64,000 nucleotides of DNA from Oscillatoriales cyanobacterium (GCA_004292955.1 RDXX01000013.1:1-64000), one strand, 5' to 3'; numbered from the stretch's first letter, positions 44,572-53,792 are shown. The notes: generated from the sequence alone by a model not told the origin. Made by a program: numbers and translations.

Positions 44572-44709
44572 GTGGAATTTTCGATTGCTAATTTGCTGGT
44601 TTTGGTAGCCTTTGTGCTGTTGCTGACAGTGACTGGCGGGGTCGCTTATTTGACAGCAGTTGAATGGCGCGATCGCAGGCGCTTAGATAACGCCAAGCGT
44701 AAAAAATAG
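44572..44709 (+). CDS. Small single-helix membrane protein
   Basis: 45 aa, too short for usual ORF thresholds. A GTG start is preceded by AGGAGGGG. The sequence has one membrane helix (LLVLVAFVLLLTVTGGVAYL) and a basic tail (EWRDRRRLDNAKRKK). The size and form match small subunits of thylakoid complexes such as NDH-1 NdhP/NdhQ or cytochrome b6f small subunits, but I cannot assign it to one. The strong ribosome binding site and helix composition make a real gene likely. Confidence 0.65.
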   Translation: MEFSIANLLVLVAFVLLLTVTGGVAYLTAVEWRDRRRLDNAKRKK

Positions 44710-44781
44710 TCGCTATTTGCTGTTGACAAACTGCATTTTTCATGATAGTAAACAAGGCAACCCAAATAGGTCGCCTTTAGA

Positions 44782-45158
44782 GGTTTGTAGTGAGGACTTT
44801 AGTCCGCAGAAATTGATGCGGACTGAAGTCCTCACTACAAACCTATTTGATTTAGTAGGATTCACGGGCGGGACGCCCGCGCCACAATCAACACACTTGA
44901 AGTCATTGGTTATTGGTTGTTGGTTATTGGTTATTGGTTATTGGTTATTGGTTATTGGTTATTGGTTGTGCATTTAAATTGTATCTTTAGGGCGGGCAAG
45001 ATGCCCGCCCCACAAAAGTTTAACTTTATTCGGACGTGCAATTTAAATGCCTCGGAGCTGATTTGTCCTATGTTTCTTGTTAGTTGTTCGTTCTAATAAC
45101 CAATAACCAGTAACTCATGCCCTATGCCCTATGCCCTATGCCCCATGCCCTATGCCCT
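44782..45158. repeat. 60-bp inverted repeat and heptad arrays
   Basis: A full 60-bp inverted repeat (44782-44843), a GGCGGGACGCCCGC palindrome (about 44870), TTATTGG heptads (about 44905-44965), GGCGGGCAAGATGCCCGCCC (about 44991-45010) and GCCCTAT heptads (about 45117-45158) fill the gap. The last array overlaps the 3' end of the next gene's flank. Confidence 0.85.
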
Positions 45159-46047
45159 AGTCAATTATCCACGCGCGAATCAGTTCGTTTACCTCTTCTG
45201 GTACTTCGTCGTGGGGACAGTGACCGGCTTTGATAAAGTGTTCTGTCAACTGCGGATAATGTTCGCGGAATTTGGCGCTTCTGTTGGTAGAATTCATCCA
45301 CGGATCGCCCTCTCCCCACAGCATTAGCAGCGGGCAATTTAATTGACTCAACAATACGTCGATTTTTTCACCTTGGGGTGTTCGGAAGACGGAGGCGAAT
45401 ACTTTGGGTGCACCCCGATCGCACGAGGGTTGGTAAATTTCTTCTACTAATTGGTCTGTGACGGCGCTTTGGTCGAGATAAACTTTTTGTAGGGTTTTCC
45501 GAATTGTCGATCGCCCTCGTACGTATTGGAACAGCAGAAAACTTGCCCAATCTTGCTGGAATAAGGTTTTAGCTACGGTAGATATGGCTTTTTGCAAGGG
45601 CGGGGCTTCGGGTGCGGGCTGAGGTTCGCTGAAGGGGCCGGCGCTGTTGATTAAGATGAGTCCGGTGGCTGATTCGGGACGCTGGGCTGCTACGCACAAG
45701 GCGGCGTAGCCTCCGAGGGAGTTCCCGGCTAGTACGGCGGGCCGGCCGATGACGTTGGTGATGAAGTCGTGGAGTTGGTCGCGCCAGAGCTCGCCGCTGT
45801 ACTGGATTTCGGGTTTTGCCGATCGCCCGAATCCGATCAGGTCGATCGCCCACACTTCAAATTCTTTGCTCAGACCGCTGATATTTTTGCGCCAGTGGTC
45901 TGTGGATGCTCCAAAACCGTGAATTAACAGCAGGGGAGGGCGTTCGAGATGTCGATCGCTCGACCGCACATAGTATACTGAATGGCCCCGCCATTGCCAG
46001 TATGTGCCTGGAATGGGGGTTGCAGTGATGGCTAGGGTGGTTTGCAT
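45157..46047 (-). CDS. Alpha/beta-fold hydrolase
   Basis: 296 aa. It has an oxyanion-hole motif LLLIHGFGASTDHW, a nucleophile elbow AGNSLGGYAAL, an acidic residue in LWGEGDPW and His in IKAGHCPHDEVPEEV, so the triad is complete. The sequence style is close to cyanobacterial hydrolases related to plant pheophytinase/chlorophyll dephytylase and to MenH-like enzymes, which I cannot tell apart here. No signal peptide. It appears monocistronic. Confidence 0.9.
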   Translation of the reverse strand: MQTTLAITATPIPGTYWQWRGHSVYYVRSSDRHLERPPLLLIHGFGASTDHWRKNISGLSKEFEVWAIDLIGFGRSAKPEIQYSGELWRDQLHDFITNVIGRPAVLAGNSLGGYAALCVAAQRPESATGLILINSAGPFSEPQPAPEAPPLQKAISTVAKTLFQQDWASFLLFQYVRGRSTIRKTLQKVYLDQSAVTDQLVEEIYQPSCDRGAPKVFASVFRTPQGEKIDVLLSQLNCPLLMLWGEGDPWMNSTNRSAKFREHYPQLTEHFIKAGHCPHDEVPEEVNELIRAWIID

Positions 46048-46199
46048 AATGTAAAGAAATAAGTATTTACTTTAACTATTGTATCGTGAGGTTCAGATTT
46101 ATAAAGTTTTGCCAACGCGCTGGGGTTTTGCCAGTAAGGGATACGTCAAGTTGGTCGAGTTGGGCTAGTTCGGGCGATCGCACTCATAATCAATAAGTT

Positions 46200-46409
46200 T
46201 TGTAACAAATATTGATTTGGTAAAGGTCGCAGCAGTCGGATTTTCAGTATTCGATCGGCATTTTGGAAATATATCTGGTTTCGACTGCAACACACCTAGG
46301 TAAGATCCTTGCGATCTTTGGTACAAGTAGGAGATCTAGGCGATCGGGCCCAAGCTGTGGTGGTGGGAGTCGATCCCCATTGGCTAGGAGTCAAGGGATC
46401 GACTTTTTT
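46200..46409 (+). ncRNA. Candidate small RNA ending at a strong terminator
   Basis: There is no coding frame, but a textbook terminator ends the region (next entry). Upstream, AAGATC-CTTGC-GATCTT (about 46303-46320) and CCTAGG...GATCTAGG (about 46296-46340) can form local helices. The 5' end is unknown. It matches none of the motifs I know for cyanobacterial Yfr1 or Yfr2 RNAs. Confidence 0.35.
46369..46409 (+). terminator. Rho-independent terminator
   Basis: GTCGATCCC (46369-46377) pairs perfectly with GGGATCGAC (46395-46403) and is followed directly by TTTTTT. The loop is 17 bases. It points along the plus strand, where no gene lies upstream in the preceding 320 bases. Confidence 0.8.
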
Positions 46410-46696
46410 GGACGGATTTCCGATCTTTTCAAGGTGGGGATCGTTTGGTAAGCGAGCTGTTGACGGCTTGGGATGCAGCGGGTTCAGCTTCAGTGCCCTA
46501 GCAAAAGCCGACCTCAAAAATCAGGATGCGGGTAGAAGTTATAAGTAAAATTACTGGGAGTTCTTGGCAAAAGTTTCTGAGAATCGCAGAATATTTTGTG
46601 ATGTTCTTTGCTTTTCTTAACGGCTTTGATACTCTAAGATAGAAATAGAGCTGCGCCGCTCAATTAATGAGTATTTTGAATACTAGGGAGCCAACT

Positions 46697-46747
46697 ATGC
46701 AGGGTGTGAAGTTTATCCACCTGAAAGTTAGGGAGTTTTCTGAGTGA
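46697..46747 (+). CDS. Possible 16-codon upstream ORF coupled to the anti-sigma-type gene
   Basis: ATG at 46697 follows AGGGAG (46685-46690). The frame encodes MQGVKFIHLKVREFSE and stops with the TGA of a GTGA overlap, so its stop overlaps the GTG start of the next gene. The downstream ribosome binding site AGGGAG (46730-46735) lies inside this uORF. The layout suggests translational coupling or a leader peptide; expression is unproven. Confidence 0.4.
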   Translation: MQGVKFIHLKVREFSE

Positions 46748-47235
46748 TTGCTATCTCAGCCCGTCCGGTCGTCGGACGCAATTGGATTACGATTAGCTTC
46801 GCTTCTACCCTATACCTTTGTCCTATTTTGGATCTGCTCCTAGCAGAGATTCCGCCTCACTGGCAAGCGGAATTACGGTTGGGGCTTCAAGAAGCTTTGG
46901 TAAATGCCGCTAAGCATGGAAATAAGTTAGACCCCAGTAAAACTGTTGGAGTCCGTTTTTCGATCGTCCAAAACGAATATTGGTGGGTGATATCAGACGA
47001 AGGTTGTGGCTTTAAAGCACCTTGCGGTTGCGACCTTTATACCGATACTTGCGACAGTCTCATAGCAGAGGATGTTGCAGATAATTCTGCATTCCCCCAT
47101 GTTGAACAAGAATGTGGTAGGGGGCTGTTTATCCTTTACCAAATATTCGATCGGGTTGAGTGGAATTCTCAAGGCACAGAGTTACGGCTGTGCAAAGAAC
47201 TTCCCAGTCGCTACCGGCTGCCTCGCTTGCGCTAG
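46744..47235 (+). CDS. Anti-sigma regulatory factor-type ATPase (RsbW/SpoIIAB-like)
   Basis: 163 aa with a GHKL ATPase domain: N-box QEALVNAAKHGNKLDP, G1-type ISDEGCGFKAP, and G2-type ECGRGLFILYQIFDRVEW. Such proteins bind and inhibit sigma factors or phosphorylate anti-sigma antagonists (partner switching). A cysteine-containing insert (PCGCDLYTDTC) sits between G1 and G2. No partner gene is adjacent. The GTG start is supported by AGGGAG eight bases upstream and overlaps a short uORF. Confidence 0.88.
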   Translation: MIAISARPVVGRNWITISFASTLYLCPILDLLLAEIPPHWQAELRLGLQEALVNAAKHGNKLDPSKTVGVRFSIVQNEYWWVISDEGCGFKAPCGCDLYTDTCDSLIAEDVADNSAFPHVEQECGRGLFILYQIFDRVEWNSQGTELRLCKELPSRYRLPRLR

Positions 47236-47398
47236 AACTGATATTTGGCGACGTTTTTCAGATCAGCTCGACCTGCATTTTTTTTCGTTTCCTCGCTGAA
47301 CCGAGGATGGAGAATTTTGAGTATCAGGCTATTGATAGTAGATGATAATGCAAAATGTGAGTTTTGAGTGAGAAAAGTATAAATCTTTTTTAGCTCGC

Positions 47399-47428
47399 AA
47401 TCGCGCTGCTCGATCGAGCAGCGCGATT
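47399..47428. terminator. 30-bp perfect palindrome between convergent genes
   Basis: AATCGCGCTGCTCGA followed by its exact reverse complement. It sits between the convergent anti-sigma-type gene and the gene at 47475. There is no clean T-tract on either side, so a role in termination is likely but not certain. Confidence 0.5.
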
Positions 47429-47474
47429 CTTTGAGTTTTGGACTCTAGTCAAATATTTAACTCAAGAGTCAAAA

Positions 47475-47759
47475 TTATTTGCCGTGAGTCGGGCACGGAG
47501 GTGCACAGATCGATCGATCTAACCATCCTGCTGCTTGGTTTAAGCGCGGCAGAGCTTCTTCGGGCTGATTTTTCAGCAAAAAGACCAAAGCGGCCGCAGC
47601 TTGCTCTCCGGCCCGGGCGGAACGGTTGGCTTTGAGGCGGTGCCAATCTCTTTCGGAAATGGCGAGGCGGGCTGCGAGGGCTTGAGCCAGTTCTACTGTG
47701 CTCAGCTCGTTGAGGTTGACAGTTTGGGTTGTTTGTGTAGTTTCAAGCATAGATGGCAA
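47475..47759 (-). CDS. Short conserved helical protein, unknown function
   Basis: 94 aa (91 if it starts at MLETTQTTQ). It has a helical core (ELAQALAARLAISERDWHRL, then EQAAAALVFLLKNQPEEAL) and a C-terminal CAPPCPTHGK. It is reminiscent of short cyanobacterial hypothetical proteins; no domain is recognised. It lies divergent from the next small gene. Confidence 0.6.
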   Translation of the reverse strand: MPSMLETTQTTQTVNLNELSTVELAQALAARLAISERDWHRLKANRSARAGEQAAAALVFLLKNQPEEALPRLNQAAGWLDRSICAPPCPTHGK

Positions 47760-47864
47760 TTATAGCTATTTGGCTGCGGTTTCTGAATTGAAAAAATATA
47801 CTGCATATAATAACAAGTTAATTGGGAATTGTTTTTTTAAGTATTGTCGGGTTTGCAGATCGAA

Positions 47865-48230
47865 ATGCCTCAACAGCCGTCAGAGTTAAATCGGGAAGAT
47901 TCAGAAAATGAGTTTGTGCAGGCGATCGCAGCAGTGGAGCGATCGCTCGCAGCAGTCAAAGAGCGTTACACTCAGATTCAGTGCGATCGCCAGCGCCAAG
48001 CCGAACTCGGCAATCGGCGGGAAGATGTCCGCCAATCTCTGCGCCAAAATCCATTACCGCAACTTAAGAAAGAATTGCGGGAAATTGAGCAAGAATTGGA
48101 AACGATCGAGTTAAATTTAGAAAGCAGCCTGTTTTCTTGGGGAAGCATAAAACAACCTTTTTGGCAAGCAGTTCGCTTTGGTGGACTCGGCATTTTGCTC
48201 GGTTGGATTTTGAAATCCTATGCGGGATAG
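47865..48230 (+). CDS. Coiled-coil protein with C-terminal membrane segment
   Basis: 121 aa from the ATG at 47865 (a TTG at 47844 is in frame). Residues about 15-90 are a long charged coiled coil (ELREIEQELETIELNLESS), followed by a hydrophobic segment FGGLGILLGWILKSYAG that may anchor it in a membrane. The function is unknown. It is 94 bases upstream of asnS on the same strand, with GCAGAGGGC repeats between. Confidence 0.7.
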   Translation: MPQQPSELNREDSENEFVQAIAAVERSLAAVKERYTQIQCDRQRQAELGNRREDVRQSLRQNPLPQLKKELREIEQELETIELNLESSLFSWGSIKQPFWQAVRFGGLGILLGWILKSYAG

Positions 48231-48324
48231 TTTTTGATTTTTTTAACCGCAGAGGGCGCAGAGGGCGCAGAGGAAGAGAAAAGAGAGAATTATGGTGCAA
48301 AATATTAAGTAAACGGGAGTGGAT

Positions 48325-49716
48325 ATGACAAATCAACGAATTGCTGCAATTTTGCGGGCTGGTGAACCTGACGAAACCGTAACTGTTCAAGGCTGGGTTC
48401 GCACTAAGCGCGAATTGAAAGAATTTGCCTTTGTCGAAGTCAACGACGGTTCAGCGATGGCTAACTTGCAAGTAGTCATCAATGCCGATTTGCCCGACTT
48501 TGAAAATATACTCAAACAAATCAATACAGGTGCATCTGTAGAAGTTTCGGGAGTGCTGGTAGCATCTCCGGCGAAGGGGCAGCGAATTGAGTTAAAAGCC
48601 TCACAAGTAAAAGTTTACGGCGAAGCAGACCCGCAAACTTATCCGCTCCAGAAAAAGCGCCATTCCTTGGAATTTTTGCGGACAATCGCCCATTTGCGGC
48701 CGCGCACAAACACCCACGGTGCTGTTTTTCGAGTCCGCAATGCTTGTTCGGCGGCGGTACACCAATTTTTTCAAGAGCGCGGTTTTTTGTGGGTTCACAC
48801 TCCGATTCTGGCTGCTAGCGACTGCGAAGGTGCGGGGGAAATGTTCGCGGTTACTAACTTCGATTTAAAAAATGTGCCGCGCACTGATTCGCAAGAAGTT
48901 GATTATGCGAAAGACTTTTTTGGGAAGCGCGCCTATTTAACAGTTAGCGGCCAGTTGGAAGCGGAAGTTATGGCGATGGCTTTCGGCAATGTTTACACTT
49001 TTGGCCCGACTTTCCGAGCGGAGAATTCCAATACTTCGCGGCATTTAGCTGAGTTTTGGATGATTGAACCGGAGATGGCTTTCTGCGATTTGCAGGGTAA
49101 TATGGATTTGGCTGAGGCGTTTTTAAAGTACATTTTTAACTTTGTTTTGGAGCATTGTCCGGAGGATATGGAGTTTTTCAACGAGCGGATTGATAAGACT
49201 GTTTTGGCGACGGCTGAAAACATTATCAACAATCAGTTTGAGCGGATTACTTACACGGAGGCGATCGCACTTTTGGAAAAAGCTGACAAAAAGTTTGATT
49301 TTCCGGTAAGCTGGGGCTTAGATTTGCAATCGGAACACGAGCGCTATTTGGCTGAGGACTTGTTTAAAAAGCCGACGATTGTCAGCGATTATCCCGTCGG
49401 GATTAAAGCATTTTATATGCGTTTAAACGAGGACGAGAAAACGGTGCGAGCGATGGATGTTTTGGCTCCGAATATTGGGGAAATTATCGGCGGTTCGCAG
49501 CGGGAAGAACGTCTCGATGTGTTGGAGCGGCGCATGGAAGCTCAAGGCATGAATAAAGAGGAATTGTGGTGGTATTTGGATTTGCGCCGCTACGGTACTG
49601 TGCCTCACGCTGGTTTTGGTTTGGGGTTTGAACGGTTGGTGCAGTTTATGACTGGAATGGGAAATATTCGGGATGTAATTCCGTTTCCGAGAGCGCCTTT
49701 GACAATTGATTTTTAG
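48325..49716 (+). CDS. asnS: Asparaginyl-tRNA synthetase
   Basis: 463 aa from the ATG at 48325, preferred over the GTG at 48319 because GGGAG lies five bases upstream. It charges tRNA-Asn. An N-terminal OB-fold (about 15-110, [20 protein letters not shown]) precedes a class II core with motif 2 in [20 protein letters not shown] and motif 3 in [13 protein letters not shown]. Full length. Confidence 0.97.
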   Translation: MTNQRIAAILRAGEPDETVTVQGWVRTKRELKEFAFVEVNDGSAMANLQVVINADLPDFENILKQINTGASVEVSGVLVASPAKGQRIELKASQVKVYGEADPQTYPLQKKRHSLEFLRTIAHLRPRTNTHGAVFRVRNACSAAVHQFFQERGFLWVHTPILAASDCEGAGEMFAVTNFDLKNVPRTDSQEVDYAKDFFGKRAYLTVSGQLEAEVMAMAFGNVYTFGPTFRAENSNTSRHLAEFWMIEPEMAFCDLQGNMDLAEAFLKYIFNFVLEHCPEDMEFFNERIDKTVLATAENIINNQFERITYTEAIALLEKADKKFDFPVSWGLDLQSEHERYLAEDLFKKPTIVSDYPVGIKAFYMRLNEDEKTVRAMDVLAPNIGEIIGGSQREERLDVLERRMEAQGMNKEELWWYLDLRRYGTVPHAGFGLGFERLVQFMTGMGNIRDVIPFPRAPLTIDF

Positions 49717-49726
49717 ATGCAGACGG

Positions 49727-49855
49727 CGGTTGAAACCGCGCCTACAAAAACAAAGTCCGCCGGACGCCGACTGAAGACAATAACATAATCTTCACAGCGC
49801 GTTATTTAACCCCTCTGAGCTCGGGTTTGGTCTGTATAGACGCGGTTTCAACCGC
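49727..49855. repeat. Inverted-repeat element, GGTTGAAACCGC family
   Basis: Outer arms GCGGTTGAAACCGCG and CGCGGTTTCAACCGC. The inner segment GTCCGCCGGACGCCGACTGA is shared with the copy at 25366-25499. TCTAAAA heptads follow before the next gene. Confidence 0.85.
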
Positions 49856-49905
49856 CCAGTTTTCTTTTCCCATCTCAAATCTAAAATCTAAAATGGTATA
49901 AACTA

Positions 49906-50691
49906 ATGGTTCTTCAAATTTCGTCGAGTTCCAAAGCACCAACTGTCACCTGGGAAGCCCTACCAGCCGACTTTATTTTACCGGACGATCCTGTGGAAAA
50001 TATTCAACAACCGCCCCTTGCTGCCTCTCTCACCGATGCTCTGGGAGCCGCCGGACTTATTGGACTCGCCCTAATTGGTTCCAATTTTGGACTGGTAGCG
50101 ACTATCAATCAGAAAACTGTAGTTAAAGCACCCGATTGGTTTTACGTGCCACAAGTGCATCCAGTTGCTGAGGGGACGATTCGCCGCAGCTACACGCCGA
50201 ATCTGGAGGGTGCGCCGATATCGGTGGTGATGGAGTTTTTGTCTAATGAAGATTACGGCGAATTGTCTGTGCGATCGACTCCTCCCTACGGCAAGCTCTA
50301 CTTCTACGAGCAGATTCTGCAAGTGCCTACCTATGTTACCTACGACCCCTACGAGCCCAAGCTGGAAGTGCGGTATCTGCAAAATGGGAGCTATGTAACC
50401 CAGACTGCTGATGCACAGGGACGGGTTCGGATTCCAGAGTTAGATTTATGGCTGGGGATTTGGCGGGGGGAACGTTTGGGGCAAACTATGAATTGGCTGC
50501 GCTGGTGGGATTCGCAGGGAAATTTGCTGCTGTGGAGTTCGGAACAAGCCCAACAGGAACGCCAGCGGGCCCAACAGGAACGCCAGCGGGCGGAACAAGA
50601 ATGCCAGCGGGCCCAACAGGAACGCCAGCGGGCGGAGGTATTGGCGGCAAAGTTGCGGGAGTTGGGTGTCGATCCCGATCGGCTGACATGA
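49906..50691 (+). CDS. Uma2 family putative nuclease with coiled-coil tail
   Basis: 261 aa. The Uma2 (PD-(D/E)XK-like) domain spans about 15-200, with KAPDWFYVPQ, SVVMEFLSNEDYGE and YDPYEPKLEVRYL. A C-terminal tail (about 205-245) of repeated AQQERQRAEQE-type units forms a coiled coil, encoded by near-perfect DNA repeats. Uma2 proteins are abundant in cyanobacteria, usually as many paralogues, and their role is unresolved. The usual YWLVDP-like motif is altered to TYVTYDP, so activity is uncertain. Confidence 0.85.
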   Translation: MVLQISSSSKAPTVTWEALPADFILPDDPVENIQQPPLAASLTDALGAAGLIGLALIGSNFGLVATINQKTVVKAPDWFYVPQVHPVAEGTIRRSYTPNLEGAPISVVMEFLSNEDYGELSVRSTPPYGKLYFYEQILQVPTYVTYDPYEPKLEVRYLQNGSYVTQTADAQGRVRIPELDLWLGIWRGERLGQTMNWLRWWDSQGNLLLWSSEQAQQERQRAQQERQRAEQECQRAQQERQRAEVLAAKLRELGVDPDRLT

Positions 50692-50884
50692 ATCGGGCGA
50701 TCGGGCCGCTACTCAATCCAAATTGACCCTACGGCGCTTCAAACCCAGCCTTACTGCTTGAATGCGATCGGGTTCAAATTGGTATTATAGCAATCCTTGC
50801 AGGAGTCGTAAAATTTTTACCCCTCCCCAACCCTCCTCGAACCCGCGGGGAGGGAGTAAGAAATTCACAAATGATTTAGGATTG

Positions 50885-52135
50885 CTATATAGCCCGATCG
50901 CCTACCAACTCAGTATTAATTATAGTAGCTAGATCGGGGGAAAGAAAGAGATCGGGAAATAGTAAAGTTTCTAAATAGTGAAACTTTATTCCATAAAGTT
51001 TTTTAATTTCTTGGATTTGTCCAAGAATCTGCTCCTTGTTGATACTCTGATTGCTTTTGATTCCCACAATCATTATATTCTTACTCGTATGTTCAGCAGC
51101 TATAAACTCAAAAACCTTGGTCTTGTAGCCAGACAATTCAAGTAAAAGCGCTCTTAATCCATCAGTCACTATTTCCGATTGCCTCTCTAGCAAAATGCCA
51201 GACTTCAGCAGATCCTTCAAAACGATATTCGGATGAATTTGTTTCCTAACTTGCTTGTGACAGCATGGTGCTAGGATAATCAAAGAAGAATCAGATTGTA
51301 TCCCTTTATAAATTGCATCATCTGTTGCAGTATCACACGCATGAAGTGCGATGGTTATGTCTGATTTTTCAGCGCTATAGTTACTGATATTGCCTTGTTT
51401 GAAATGTAAATTTTTAAACTCAACTGATTGGGCGACTGAGTTACAAAAATCTACTAAATGTATTCTGCTTTCTATACCAATAACTGATGCTTCTTTGTCT
51501 AAAATATTGTTCAGAAAATCATAGATTGCGAATGTTAAGTATCCTTTGCCTGAACCCATGTCAACTACAGAGATATGACTTTTCGCTGCCAATCCTGATG
51601 ATTCAATTAAGCTATTTATAATTTCTACAAACTTATTTATCTGTCTAAACTTATCTTCCATTGTTTTTACGATATTACCTTGACTGTTGGTAATACCTAA
51701 TGCTGTGAGATATAAATTGTTTTCTGATTGAATATACCGTTTTTTATTGCGATCGTGTTCCTGCGGAACCGTATCAACAGGATTGGTAAAAGTAGGCTTA
51801 ATAAATTTAAGTTTTGGTTTTTTATCTTTGCCATATTCAAGTTGGACATCCTGCGTCAGCGAGAATAATCTAATACTCATAAATTCACTTCCCGTCAGGG
51901 TTTTGATTAAATTTATTCCCTCTGCAATTAGGTAATTTTTTACTATTTCCTTAGTTTTGTAGCTATAGGTAAAAGAAAGTTTTATGCTTGATTTAAATTG
52001 TACGCTTCTCACAATGATTTTAGTTAAGCCGTCTTCTTTTCCTCGATATTTTCCTAAAGTTAATCTGATAAATTCTTGATTTTCTATACTAGAACCTAGA
52101 ATTAACTCGAATTGCTCTTGCGTGTTGATATTCAT
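50885..52135 (-). CDS. Class I SAM-dependent methyltransferase, Methyltransf_32-like
   Basis: 416 aa. The N-terminal ~150 residues hold a separate domain with many beta-type segments. The methyltransferase domain (about 170-320) has motif I in ISVVDMGSGKGYLTFAIYDFL, motif II in SVIGIESR and a later DITIALHACDTATDDAI followed by ILAPCCHKQVR, typical of the Methyltransf_32 group. That group includes putative RNA and protein methyltransferases; the substrate here is unknown. Its codons look more AT-rich and have fewer HIP1 sites than its neighbours, which hints at transfer. Confidence 0.85.
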   Translation of the reverse strand: MNINTQEQFELILGSSIENQEFIRLTLGKYRGKEDGLTKIIVRSVQFKSSIKLSFTYSYKTKEIVKNYLIAEGINLIKTLTGSEFMSIRLFSLTQDVQLEYGKDKKPKLKFIKPTFTNPVDTVPQEHDRNKKRYIQSENNLYLTALGITNSQGNIVKTMEDKFRQINKFVEIINSLIESSGLAAKSHISVVDMGSGKGYLTFAIYDFLNNILDKEASVIGIESRIHLVDFCNSVAQSVEFKNLHFKQGNISNYSAEKSDITIALHACDTATDDAIYKGIQSDSSLIILAPCCHKQVRKQIHPNIVLKDLLKSGILLERQSEIVTDGLRALLLELSGYKTKVFEFIAAEHTSKNIMIVGIKSNQSINKEQILGQIQEIKKLYGIKFHYLETLLFPDLFLSPDLATIINTELVGDRAI

Positions 52136-52247
52136 TATATTATTCAGTAGCGGTAGCGTGCGTCGCAGAAAGAAAATTTACAAATTAAAGTCAAAATATC
52201 ACAGCAACGCACCACACAATAGTCTGGTGCGTCACACGAATTATTGA

Positions 52248-53729
52248 TTAAGTCGCCGATGGAATTGTGATATCAACAGATTGCACTTTTACCGAAGTTC
52301 CTAAGCTCGATAACGGCGGTTGAATTCCCGCAGTATTTCCCACTACTAATGTTACCAAATTCTCCGGTTTCAAGTAAGTCTTAGCTACACGCTGCACGTC
52401 GGCAATTGTGGCTGCTTCGACGCTGCGGCGGTACCGAAAAATGAAATCTTCGGGATAACCGTAGTATTCGTAGCGCATTAGTCGCGACAATGTTTGACTG
52501 GGATTTTCAAATTTGAAGATGAAAGAATTGAGGGTGGAATCTTTAGCAAAAGCTAATTCTTCGGCGGTAATTGGTTCGGTGCGAATTCGATCGATCTCAG
52601 CGCGGATTGCTTTGATAAACGGTACTGTCGCGTCCGATCGCGTTTGGCCTCCAGCCACAAACGTCCCTGGATAGTCAAATCTCGGACTCCAAGCCGCGTA
52701 AACACTGTAGGCTAAGCCTTGGCGCGATCGCACATTATTGAACAAACGCCCGCCAAAACCGTTCATAACCCCATTCATCACGTCCAAAGCACCGTAATCT
52801 GGGCTGTTCAACATCCCGCCCAAATGCCCCATCTGCACGTAACTTTGACTCAATTGCGGTTGATTTACCAAAAATATGCCGCCTTGATTCGCCGGCGTTA
52901 CCGCTGGTAGCGCAGGCATTTCTGCACTTTTAGTCGGTACCCAGTTGCCGAATTTTTGCTCCACGAGCGATCGCATTTTAGCCGTATCAAAATCGCCAGA
53001 AATACCCAAAATCATATTCTTCGGGTGGAAATACTTCTGGTAGAAACCCACCAAATCGTCGCGGGAAATATTGGCAATAGTCTTGTATTCTGCTGTGCGC
53101 GCGTAGGGACTGCGATCGCCATAAATCAACTTTTGAAACTCGCGGCCCGTAATATCGTTAGGATCGTCGTTGCGACGGGCGATGCCACCTTGCTCTTGAT
53201 TCTTAGCTAAATCCAACTTTTCCTTAGCAAAAATTGGCTCCCGAATCACTTCAGAAAACAAGTCAAATACAGGTTCCACATCCTCAGCTAAAGCACTAAA
53301 ATTAGCGTTACCAGAAGCAACATCAATCCCCGTTTCTACAGAAGCTGCCCGCTGTTCTAGCAACTGATTTAATTCATCAGCCGTATGGCGACTCGTCCCA
53401 CCAGTTCGCATCACTTCTCCCGTCAAACCTCCCAATCCAATTTTATCAGCAGGTTCAAAACGATCGCCCGTGCGAAATAGCGCCGTTCCCCCGACTAGCG
53501 GGAGTTCTCTATCTTCCATCAGATAGACTCGGATGCCATTTTTTAGCTCGAAGCGAGTGTATTTAGGCAGTTTAATTTCTGCCAGCCCCGGGAATTTTAA
53601 TTCGTCATAGTGCTTCGGCCCAGCCGCTAGGGAAGGTAACAAATTAAACGTGCCAAGTGAAACAGTAAAAAAGCAAAGCGACAGCAGAAATAACTTTACT
53701 TTTTTCAGTCTCAATTTACTCCTTTTCAT
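52248..53729 (-). CDS. M16 family peptidase-like protein without the zinc motif
   Basis: 493 aa with signal peptide (KLFLLSLCFFTVSLGTF). Both M16 halves are present, but the HxxEH zinc site is absent: the equivalent region reads GLGGLTGEVMRTGGTSRH. A C-terminal M16 substrate-binding segment, FGGRLFNNVRSRQGLAYSVY, is intact. It is downstream of an active-looking M16 gene on the same strand, the usual pairing of a catalytic and a non-catalytic subunit acting as a heterodimer in the periplasm. Confidence 0.92.
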   Translation of the reverse strand: MKRSKLRLKKVKLFLLSLCFFTVSLGTFNLLPSLAAGPKHYDELKFPGLAEIKLPKYTRFELKNGIRVYLMEDRELPLVGGTALFRTGDRFEPADKIGLGGLTGEVMRTGGTSRHTADELNQLLEQRAASVETGIDVASGNANFSALAEDVEPVFDLFSEVIREPIFAKEKLDLAKNQEQGGIARRNDDPNDITGREFQKLIYGDRSPYARTAEYKTIANISRDDLVGFYQKYFHPKNMILGISGDFDTAKMRSLVEQKFGNWVPTKSAEMPALPAVTPANQGGIFLVNQPQLSQSYVQMGHLGGMLNSPDYGALDVMNGVMNGFGGRLFNNVRSRQGLAYSVYAAWSPRFDYPGTFVAGGQTRSDATVPFIKAIRAEIDRIRTEPITAEELAFAKDSTLNSFIFKFENPSQTLSRLMRYEYYGYPEDFIFRYRRSVEAATIADVQRVAKTYLKPENLVTLVVGNTAGIQPPLSSLGTSVKVQSVDITIPSAT

Positions 53730-53792
53730 GCTTTCTCCTAAGTTTGATATCGTGAAATAGCGTAGGGGCGGTGCTCTGTACCTGCCCTAGAT

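Noticed and set aside
46263-46548. Short frames on both strands around the orphan terminator
   Set aside because: They run through the terminator hairpin and show no conserved features.
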